NCBI RefSeq assembly: GCF_004770055.1
Contig: NZ_RQEP01000012.1
Span: forward strand, 230,176 to 294,175
Direction of reading: 5' to 3'
DNA length: 64,000 nt
Origin: Leptospira semungkisensis
GTDB lineage: Bacteria; Spirochaetota; Leptospiria; Leptospirales; Leptospiraceae
Made by a program: the position numbers and the translations under genes. The notes beneath the pieces are model-generated. The model was given only the letters and a program-made list of their open reading frames with translations, did no database searches and was not told the origin of the DNA. The first letter of the stretch is position 1, and each line of letters opens with the position of its first letter. Below are positions 55,536-61,459 of this stretch, piece after piece.

Positions 55536-56252
55536 TTATATCAAATGGCGATTTGAAAATATAACTTCATTTCCCATCCACTTTCCAACTTCCGATAAAG
55601 GCTTAAACCTTAAGGTTACGAATTCAAAATGGAAATCTTTTCTTTCTCTCTCCTTCATAGCATCAATGTGACGTTTTGGCTGAGGGATATTACTCAAACC
55701 GTTAACCATATCAGTCATCTCTTTAACGGACTTCCAAATGGTAAATGTTGAAACAGTATTGGGCAACCTTATAGACGCTAAAGCAAATATTTTGCCCGGA
55801 TGATCCCGCACAAGTTTTTCAACCGGTTTACCCCAATGGATGAATCTAGGAATTTGAAAAAACTTCATTCTTGCTATCGTAACCGCTACAACAACAGAAT
55901 CCGTTGCAAGCTTTTCGTTGTTCATTTCGAGATTGGAAGTTTTAAGCCCACTAAGAGACCCCCATTGCCTGACTAACTCCAACCGGGTGTGCCAACTCTT
56001 TGCAAGTATTTTCCCAAAGTTATGATTTGTTAAAAAATAATCTAATGAAGATTCATTCTCCCATTGAGCAAAGAAAGCTATTTGCCTAAATAACATCCGT
56101 CTTGGCGAAATTATTGAACTACCTAATGTCATCACCGTCATTCGTTCGTAGTGAATTATCCCATCAATGCTTCGAAGATAACTAGGACATAGAAATAGTT
56201 TTAGCCCCATAAGGAATGGGACATTTGCTAAGTGATATGAGAAAATTGGCAT
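55536..56252 (-). CDS. CrtA/spheroidene-monooxygenase-like protein
   Basis: A 238-residue protein. VVVAVTIARMKFFQIPRFIHWGKPVEKLVRDHPGKIFALASIRLPNTVSTFTIWKSVKEMTDMV follows the pattern of the CrtA family (a heme-type, dimeric alpha/beta-barrel relative of spheroidene monooxygenase), and the ending ERKDFHFEFVTLRFKPLSEVGKW is also typical. Leptospires are not known to make spheroidene, so the substrate here is unknown. It is the first gene of a two-gene cassette ahead of attC-like copy 1 (that copy lies upstream, so it belongs to the HNH gene). Confidence 0.6.
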   Translation of the reverse strand: MPIFSYHLANVPFLMGLKLFLCPSYLRSIDGIIHYERMTVMTLGSSIISPRRMLFRQIAFFAQWENESSLDYFLTNHNFGKILAKSWHTRLELVRQWGSLSGLKTSNLEMNNEKLATDSVVVAVTIARMKFFQIPRFIHWGKPVEKLVRDHPGKIFALASIRLPNTVSTFTIWKSVKEMTDMVNGLSNIPQPKRHIDAMKERERKDFHFEFVTLRFKPLSEVGKWMGNEVIFSNRHLI

Positions 56253-56345
56253 AAATAATTAACGCAGGTTAGTGTATAAATAGATTGTGAACAGGAAATT
56301 ACTATTTATATTTCCTAAACACAAAAATTGAGTTTAATGTTTGCC

Positions 56346-56479
56346 GCATGACCGACCCAGGGTTGGTAACGTTTTGTGATGGTATGAGTTTGTTCTGTAA
56401 ACGAAGTGAATGTGGCGAAGGCCGGAGTGAGAGTAGCGTTAGCGAGCTCGAAGCGAAGCGGAAGTGTCGATAGTTAGAC
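56346..56479 (-). repeat. attC-like site, copy 1
   Basis: A 134-bp imperfect palindrome, with GCATGAC (degenerate core) at the left and GTTAGAC at the right. It contains the hairpin GTTTG TTCT GTAAAC and a second hairpin GAGAGTAGCGTTAGCGAGCTC. It follows the HNH gene stop by 11 bases, as attC sites follow cassette genes. Belongs to the short subclass with copies 4 and 5. Confidence 0.75.
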
Positions 56480-56490
56480 GGCGTTTTGAA

Positions 56491-57102
56491 TTAATTTCTA
56501 TACCATTTAGCTCTGTAATTGTCTTTCATCTTATCTTGATGACTTCTAATTTCATTAATTGATATATTGTATTTTTCCCGATATCCGTCAATACCACCAA
56601 TTCTTTGAAAAAATAATGCAGAAAAATCCATTAGCTTTTCCTTTTTAGAATCAGAAGAACTTAAATATTTATTCGTAAAAAATGTTTCAGGATTTTTTGA
56701 TATCTGCAAGAGCTCAATATCCAATAGATTCGATTTTAATAAATTGCAATCTCGACAAGCGGGAACTACGTTGCCGGCTAAATGCTTTCCTGTTTTGCTT
56801 ATCGGATCAAAATGGTCAAGATGAACAGTTCCATTAAAATAATCTGATTTTTCGAATAGTATACCGCAATAATAGCACCTCGGATTTTTAAGATATCCAT
56901 CGGTAATATTGTAAGCAATCCAAAGAGCATTCATTCGCACGTCGTGGCGCAATTTGTACCGAATCGAACTGCCCCTTTTGAAAATATTCTCAAAAATATC
57001 AGGTTCCTGAACATACAACGATTTGATTTCGGGCCATCTGCACATCATTCGAGCCTTTGAGCTCGCATATATTTTGTTAATTCTAGATAGAAAACTATTC
57101 AT
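56491..57102 (-). CDS. HNH endonuclease (cassette gene)
   Basis: A 203-residue protein with an HNH nuclease core: CYYCG, then HLDHFDPISKTGKH and NVVPACRDCNLLKSN, i.e. two zinc-binding Cys pairs around a His-Asp-His metal site. The N-terminus is a basic helix region (LSRINKIYASSKARMM). Such single-domain HNH proteins occur as defence, mobile-element or toxin-like nucleases; its target is unknown. The gene fills the space between two attC-like sites. Confidence 0.85.
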   Translation of the reverse strand: MNSFLSRINKIYASSKARMMCRWPEIKSLYVQEPDIFENIFKRGSSIRYKLRHDVRMNALWIAYNITDGYLKNPRCYYCGILFEKSDYFNGTVHLDHFDPISKTGKHLAGNVVPACRDCNLLKSNLLDIELLQISKNPETFFTNKYLSSSDSKKEKLMDFSALFFQRIGGIDGYREKYNISINEIRSHQDKMKDNYRAKWYRN

Positions 57103-57172
57103 TATTTATATATATTAGCGTCTCCAAGAAAGTGTTAATATTTTTATTCAAAAAGTAGATTTTCAAAATGTC

Positions 57173-57324
57173 GTCTAACGACCAAGGCTTGGCAACGTTT
57201 CGCGAGTCCGTAAGGACTTGGCACGAAGCTTGCTGTGCAAGATGAGTGACAAAGCGGAATTTGCCGGAGGCCGAGCGAGAGTGCAAAGCATCTCGAAGCG
57301 ATGCGTCAGAGCCGATAGTTAGGC
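57173..57324 (-). repeat. attC-like site, copy 2
   Basis: 152 bp from GTCTAAC to GTTAGGC. Internal hairpins: GTCC GTAA GGAC (57206-57217), GCTTGC TGT GCAAG and GAGAGTGCAAAGCATCTC. It begins 16 bases after the HEPN-like gene stop (minus strand). Long subclass, with copies 3 and 6. Confidence 0.85.
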
Positions 57325-57339
57325 GAAGTGATAATCTTC

Positions 57340-57963
57340 TTATATTTGAGTAATTGCCTGTTTCACAGCTTCAAAAAAGCCGTTAATTCTTGGTTCATTT
57401 TTCTTTATACTATTGTCCTTATAATCAATTGAAAGCAAAAACTCCCCTGGCCCAGAAGGATATGACATTAAATATTTTTCTTTCATTCGTCTTTTATAAG
57501 AAGTAAAAGATGAGTCCGACTTATGAACTATATAATTTCTAACTATGGCGATAGTATCCAAATATTCATCAAGACTGCCCTTTAAAATTGGAAATGGGTT
57601 AGCGTCAACGCCAACCATTCTTTTCGATATTTCTATTAATTCGTTATAGGATCGAAAATCAAAATACTTTCCACCTTTTCTGATCAGCGCGAAAGCCAAA
57701 CCAACAGGTATTTTTTTAATCCCTCTCACATTATTTTCGAGCAAAAAATGATCAGGGGAATGATTAATCACTGAGACCAATCTTTTCTCCGCAAATCGTT
57801 CCCAGATAGATTGCAAATTCACTAAGATCATGCAAACTACCCATCTATTGTCCTCAACGGTAAGTGACTGGAGTTCATTGAACTTTTTGTAGCGAGCGAC
57901 TACTTCAGATAGTTCAACCTCTGTCTTTCTTCGCAAATTGTTCACATCGGCTTTTTTAGGCAC
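57340..57963 (-). CDS. HEPN-like protein (cassette gene)
   Basis: About 207 residues from the GTG at 57963, which has GGGAG six bases upstream; the frame is open to a TTG at 58002 without a ribosome-binding site. IAIVRNYIVHKS contains the HEPN R-x4-H motif (Arg142 and His147 by this numbering), and the all-helical part before it (VVARYKKFNELQSLTVEDNRW) fits the HEPN bundle, near the RiboL-PSP-HEPN group. HEPN proteins are often RNases in toxin-antitoxin or defence systems. No antitoxin (nucleotidyltransferase) gene is adjacent. Confidence 0.55.
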   Translation of the reverse strand: MPKKADVNNLRRKTEVELSEVVARYKKFNELQSLTVEDNRWVVCMILVNLQSIWERFAEKRLVSVINHSPDHFLLENNVRGIKKIPVGLAFALIRKGGKYFDFRSYNELIEISKRMVGVDANPFPILKGSLDEYLDTIAIVRNYIVHKSDSSFTSYKRRMKEKYLMSYPSGPGEFLLSIDYKDNSIKKNEPRINGFFEAVKQAITQI

Positions 57964-58050
57964 ATTTGTCTCCCGAATAGAATGAACTGAAGGTACTACC
58001 AAAACTCTTGATGACTAAACACCGTTATAGAATAAATTCATTATCATTTC

Positions 58051-58204
58051 GCCTAACGACCAAGGCTTGACGACGTTTCGCGAGTGCGTAAGCACTTGGC
58101 GCGAGACTTGCCCTGCAAGGCGAGTGACAAAGCGAAATGTGCCGGAGGCCAAGCGAGAGTTGCGTAGCGATCTCGAAGCGCTGCGTCAGAGCCGATAGTT
58201 AAGC
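58051..58204 (-). repeat. attC-like site, copy 3
   Basis: 154 bp from GCCTAAC to GTTAAGC. Internal hairpins: GTGC GTAA GCAC (58084-58095), ACTTGC CC TGCAAGG and GAGAGTTGCGTAGCGATCTC. Compared with copy 2 the first stem changed on both arms (GTCC/GGAC to GTGC/GCAC), which shows the structure is kept. It follows the two-TM gene stop by 36 bases. Confidence 0.85.
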
Positions 58205-58240
58205 GCCGTTGATATATTATTTCAACTAAAACTCTTTTAG

Positions 58241-58867
58241 CTATTTTGCCAGCTTCGAATTACGAAGAACATCAATTAAAACATCGATCTTATTTACAAC
58301 CACGGACAAAGAATCTGAGGCAAAAGACCCCGGGATGGGACTTTGAAACTTACTTTTTCCACTCATATTTCGATCGGAATAATTAAATACGTTATCAACT
58401 AAGCTCGCAATTGGTAAATTCTCATCAGAGGCAAACACAAGAGCAATTCGAGTTCTAATTAGACCGATTTTAAAATGTTCATATTTGTTTGCCTCTCCAA
58501 TATGAAACCTATACAACGCTAACATAATTCCTACTAAAGAAATAAGAAGTAATACCAGTGATATAATTATTGTTTCAGGAGATTTATCTGTAAATAAATT
58601 GAAATAGCTTTTAACAGAATCGGCGTTAGCGCTCTTCATAATTTCTATTGCATCCGCAGCATTCGGCTTTGAGCTACTCTTTGAATACGACAGAACTTCA
58701 AGTATTGATGCGCCGACTGTGAGCAGTAGCAAAAGAGCACCAAAAAGAAAAATATTTGCTCTCCACTTATTTTTAGAAATTACGTTATCACAAATTTCTA
58801 TTCCTTCATCGAAAGACTCTTGCCAGCTTGATTCTTCAATTTCTTTTTCAGCTATACTTTTTTTCAT
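58241..58867 (-). CDS. Two-TM hypothetical protein (cassette gene)
   Basis: A 208-residue protein with two membrane segments (about residues 38-58 and 98-116), an N-terminal cytoplasmic acidic helix and a long soluble C-terminus (FKIGLIRTRIALVFASDENLPIASLVDNVFNY). I recognise no family. Proteins of this layout occur as membrane-bound effectors or accessory parts, but no function can be assigned. It sits between attC-like copies 3 and 4. Confidence 0.6.
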   Translation of the reverse strand: MKKSIAEKEIEESSWQESFDEGIEICDNVISKNKWRANIFLFGALLLLLTVGASILEVLSYSKSSSKPNAADAIEIMKSANADSVKSYFNLFTDKSPETIIISLVLLLISLVGIMLALYRFHIGEANKYEHFKIGLIRTRIALVFASDENLPIASLVDNVFNYSDRNMSGKSKFQSPIPGSFASDSLSVVVNKIDVLIDVLRNSKLAK

Positions 58868-58905
58868 TCATTTATTCCCTACGAAAATGTATTTATATCA
58901 ATGGC

Positions 58906-59046
58906 GCTTAACGACCGAGGTGCTCCGACGTTCGCAATGGCACGAGTTTGCTTTGCAAACGAAGTGACAGAAGCGAATGTGGCGAAGCCCAAGCGAGCGG
59001 GTTGCGAAGCAAGCCCCGAGCGGCGCGGAGGCACCGTAAGTTAGAC
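58906..59046 (-). repeat. attC-like site, copy 4
   Basis: 141 bp from GCTTAAC to GTTAGAC. Internal hairpins: GTTTGC TTT GCAAAC and GGGTTGCGAAGCAAGCCC. The second stem is GGG/CCC where copies 2, 3 and 5 have GAG/CTC, another paired change. It follows the YiiX-like gene stop by 8 bases. Confidence 0.85.
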
Positions 59047-59054
59047 GTAGTTGC

Positions 59055-59678
59055 CTAATTATAATTGATTACAGTAATCAATTCTGTCGAGTTAAACATA
59101 TCAACAGGAGAAATTACTGGCTCAGAGTAAGGAATATTATTTCCATATCGCTTTTTCATTAAATACTGTACTTTTGATGATGATAGATCAAAATCTTTTA
59201 AAGTCTTTAAATCACCTAATTTCTTGCCTGTAAATTTATCATATAATTTCCAGATTAATTCAGTACAATAAATACGATCATCTTGCCAGCCAAAATAAAT
59301 ATCATAATGCCGGCCTAACAGAGAATCTCCATATTGTTTCATTTCTTGAATTTTACTATTAGTTAATACTTTTTCGCGATCTTTAAGGCGCTTGATAACA
59401 TAATGGTTTTTCTGACCTCTTTTAATAAAAGAAGACAAAGGAGTAATTCTTACAGGTTCAACTGCTTCAAGAACCTTATAATCATTACCGTATTTAAAAA
59501 TAATTCCCACATGTGTGTATCGTGATTTAGTCGCCGCTTTAATTGCTTTAGCTTGTTCAGAGCTTGATTCGTGAAATATAATATCCCCTTCCATCAAATC
59601 AGAAGATTTAATCTGTTCAGCATTCAAATTCCAGAAAGACGTAGAAAGAATTATTACTAGGAAAAGCGTCTTATTCAT
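59055..59678 (-). CDS. YiiX/YebB-like NlpC/P60 cysteine hydrolase, exported (cassette gene)
   Basis: About 207 residues from the ATG at 59678, with a signal peptide (MNKTLFLVIILSTSFWNLNA). A permuted NlpC/P60 domain follows: GDIIFHESS, then the catalytic His56 in RYTHVGII, an acidic residue in KVLEAVEP, and Cys138 in IYCTELIWKLYDKF. These enzymes cut amide or acyl bonds in peptidoglycan or lipids. The extension of the frame to 59708 starts with TTG and lies against the attC-like site, so it is not preferred. Confidence 0.83.
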   Translation of the reverse strand: MNKTLFLVIILSTSFWNLNAEQIKSSDLMEGDIIFHESSSEQAKAIKAATKSRYTHVGIIFKYGNDYKVLEAVEPVRITPLSSFIKRGQKNHYVIKRLKDREKVLTNSKIQEMKQYGDSLLGRHYDIYFGWQDDRIYCTELIWKLYDKFTGKKLGDLKTLKDFDLSSSKVQYLMKKRYGNNIPYSEPVISPVDMFNSTELITVINYN

Positions 59679-59712
59679 TTTTTCTTCTTTAATTGTATTT
59701 TTAGGCAATTAC

Positions 59713-59852
59713 GTCTAACGACTAAGGTGTTCCGACGTTCGCAACGGCGCGAGTTTGCTCTGCAAACGAAGTGACGGAAGCGAATGTGGCGTAGCCCAAG
59801 CAAGAGTTGCGTAAGCAAGCTCGAAGCGCTGCGGAAGCACCGATAGTTAGGC
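59713..59852 (-). repeat. attC-like site, copy 5
   Basis: 140 bp from GTCTAAC to GTTAGGC. The outer arms GACTAAGGTGTTCCG and CGGAAGCACCGATAG pair with few mismatches. Internal hairpins: GTTTGC TCT GCAAAC and GAGTTGC GTAA GCAAGCTC. It follows the lipoprotein gene stop by 25 bases. Confidence 0.85.
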
Positions 59853-59877
59853 GAAGTAACCTCCTGGCAAGAATTGC

Positions 59878-60378
59878 TTAGAAGTTATCAGACCTCGTAT
59901 TATAAGAGACACCATTTACTGCATTCATTAAGTCCCTACGAATATAATTTAAACAGTTTTGCTCGATATATTTTAATTCATCTCTGTCTGACGGTCCTTC
60001 TACACTTTCAACACCATGCCTATTCGCAATTAAGTAAACTACATCCTCGAAGATTACTCTTATTTTGTTATCTTTTGTAGTTACATCTAATGAAAACGAA
60101 ATATAATCAACGTCTCCTACAATACTACCAAACGAATCCATTTTATTGCATTGATATTTCACATTGGAAACTATCCTTCCATTCGGTTTATCTTTAATTT
60201 GAACTGCCCAATTAGAGTTATTCAAGTTTTTTGCAAACCAAATTAATGCCCTGTCGTAAGCTTCATCTTTCTTGATTTTAGTTTCTGAAATAAAAGAAAC
60301 TTCTCTTTCTTTCTTCGGCGACAAAGACACGCAAGATATGAAAGCCAAAAAAGAAAGTAGTATAATATTTTTTCCCAT
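59878..60378 (-). CDS. Hypothetical lipoprotein (cassette gene)
   Basis: A 166-residue protein with a lipoprotein signal (lipobox FISC, Cys16). The mature part has ALIWFAKNLNNSNWAVQIKDKPNGRIVSNV and DYISFSLDVTTKDNKIRVIFEDV, which resemble the DUF4468 fold of Bacteroidetes-type exported proteins; this is a weak match. Probably anchored in the outer or inner membrane; function unknown. Located between attC-like copies 5 and 6. Confidence 0.6.
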   Translation of the reverse strand: MGKNIILLSFLAFISCVSLSPKKEREVSFISETKIKKDEAYDRALIWFAKNLNNSNWAVQIKDKPNGRIVSNVKYQCNKMDSFGSIVGDVDYISFSLDVTTKDNKIRVIFEDVVYLIANRHGVESVEGPSDRDELKYIEQNCLNYIRRDLMNAVNGVSYNTRSDNF

Positions 60379-60470
60379 TTATTGTTTTACCTTTGCTTTT
60401 TTTTATGAGAACTAATTGAACTCGCAAATTATTTTCAGTTCATGTATAGTGAAATTTTTGAGGTTATTTC

Positions 60471-60621
60471 GCCTAACGACCAGTAATTGTCGAAGTTCCG
60501 CGCGTCCGAAGGACTTGGCGTGAGGCTTGCTTTGCAAGACGAGTGACAAAGCGGAATTTGGCGAAGCCCAAGCAAGGGTCGCGAAGCGATCCCGAAGCGA
60601 AGCGACAATTTTTAGTTATCT
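60471..60621 (-). repeat. attC-like site, copy 6
   Basis: About 150 bp from GCCTAAC; the right end is degenerate (GTTATCT instead of GTTRRRY). AATTGTCG and CGACAATT pair near the ends, and GTCC GAA GGAC (60504-60514), GCTTGC TTT GCAAG and GGGTCGCGAAGCGATCCC are internal hairpins. It lies about 86 bases after the XRE gene stop. Being the outermost clear copy, it would be nearest to attI if the integrase lies to the right. Confidence 0.75.
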
Positions 60622-60642
60622 GCTGTGCCGCGCCCCGAATTC

Positions 60643-60676
60643 TAACCGGCGCAGCCAAGGAAGGCGAAGCCGGTTA
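60643..60676. repeat. Strong hairpin between copy 6 and the XRE gene
   Basis: TAACCGGC at 60643 and GCCGGTTA at 60669 are a perfect 8-bp inverted repeat; inside it GCC and GGC pair again with symmetric internal loops. It could be a terminator for the XRE gene on the minus strand, but no T run is present. It also resembles the core ends TAAC and GTTA of attC sites. Confidence 0.4.
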
Positions 60677-60707
60677 CGGTTAGGGAACGCCAAAAGAATT
60701 ACGATTT

Positions 60708-60926
60708 TCAGATATCCAGTAAATCTCTTGGTTTAACTTTTAATCGTTTCGAAAGCTTGAAAATTGAGTTGGCAGTGAAATTAGCCCTACCCGCTTCAAT
60801 ATCTTGTAAAGTTCTTACAGGAACGGCGTAATCGCCTTCATCCATATTTTCCTGAGTAAGTCCCTTATCCTTCCGAACTTTTTGAATATTCTTTCCGACT
60901 TTTATTAAAAATTCTTCGAAATCCAC
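60708..60926 (-). CDS. XRE-family DNA-binding protein, Cro/CI type
   Basis: A 72-residue protein starting with GTG: FLIKVGKNIQKVRKDKGLTQENMDEGDYAVPVRTLQDIEAGRANFTANSIFKLSKRLKVKPRDLLDI is one complete XRE helix-turn-helix. It is divergent from a second XRE gene, with two CGGTATA-type operator-like sites between. It sits before attC-like copy 6, so it may also be a cassette gene. Confidence 0.85.
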   Translation of the reverse strand: MDFEEFLIKVGKNIQKVRKDKGLTQENMDEGDYAVPVRTLQDIEAGRANFTANSIFKLSKRLKVKPRDLLDI

Positions 60927-60974
60927 ACACGGTATATTGCGGCATGGTTGACAAAAAGTGAACGCGGTATACCG
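60927..60974. promoter_or_regulatory. Divergent control region with two related operators
   Basis: ACACGGTATATTGCGG (60927-60942) and the perfect palindrome CGGTATACCG (60965-60974) lie between the divergent XRE genes. TTGACA at 60948-60953 is a -35-like element, and its reverse (TTGTCA) can serve the other strand. The two sites share CGGTATA, as expected for one repressor controlling both promoters. Confidence 0.6.
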
Positions 60975-61019
60975 TGGGACATGTATTCTTTACGAATCTC
61001 TGTTCAAAAAGGTTCCTTT

Positions 61020-61301
61020 ATGTCGGAAAAATCTAAAAACAAGTCTCAAGGTGTTGTCCGAAAATGGCCTAAATCGGAGATAATAAGGAGAATTTCCGAT
61101 GAAGAGAAGAAAGCTTTTTATCATCAGCTAAAAGTGGCCAGAATAGAAGCAAATCTTACTCAGACGCAAGTAGGTAAAATGATTAAAAGGAGCAGAAGTC
61201 AAGTTTCAAAGATAGAATCTGGTAAATGCAGGTTGTACATGGATGAATTTTTAAAGTTCATGGAGATCTCCTTTCTTCTTTTACTCTGTATTTACTACTA
61301 A
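61020..61301 (+). CDS. XRE-family regulator, HigA/antitoxin-like
   Basis: About 93 residues from the ATG at 61020 (MSEKSKNKSQ), which has AAAGG eight bases upstream; the frame is open to 60948 but overlaps the control region. FYHQLKVARIEANLTQTQVGKMIKRSRSQVSKIESGKCRLYMDEFLKFM is a clear XRE domain. The tail ends in an odd hydrophobic string (ISFLLLLCIYY), which may reflect a frameshift or truncation of a longer protein. No toxin gene follows. Confidence 0.78.
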   Translation: MSEKSKNKSQGVVRKWPKSEIIRRISDEEKKAFYHQLKVARIEANLTQTQVGKMIKRSRSQVSKIESGKCRLYMDEFLKFMEISFLLLLCIYY

Positions 61302-61393
61302 TGGGATCATTAAATCTAAAAAGAAAGCCCGAGTAAAATCTGCGAAGCAGTTTTAACGAGAGCAATTAGAAAGTGAGTTATAGGGTTATGCGT

Positions 61394-61414
61394 CCCGATC
61401 GCGAAGCGTTCGGG
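61394..61414. repeat. Hairpin similar to the third stem of the attC-like repeats
   Basis: CCCGATCGC GAA GCGTTCGGG forms a stem with one internal mismatch. Its inner CGC GAA GCG is the same as in copy 6. It lies between the XRE gene and the STAND NTPase and may be a relic of another attC-like site or a terminator. Confidence 0.35.
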
Positions 61415-61459
61415 TGGACCGGTTTGTAAGGATCGGACAGGCGCGGAATGTTTTTAATA

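Noticed and set aside
56346..60621. CRISPR array
   Set aside because: The repeats are 134-154 bp, differ in sequence and are separated by whole genes of varied length, not short uniform spacers. No cas genes are seen.
60708..61301. Toxin-antitoxin pair
   Set aside because: Both proteins are XRE regulators and neither looks like a toxin, and the genes diverge instead of being arranged as an operon.
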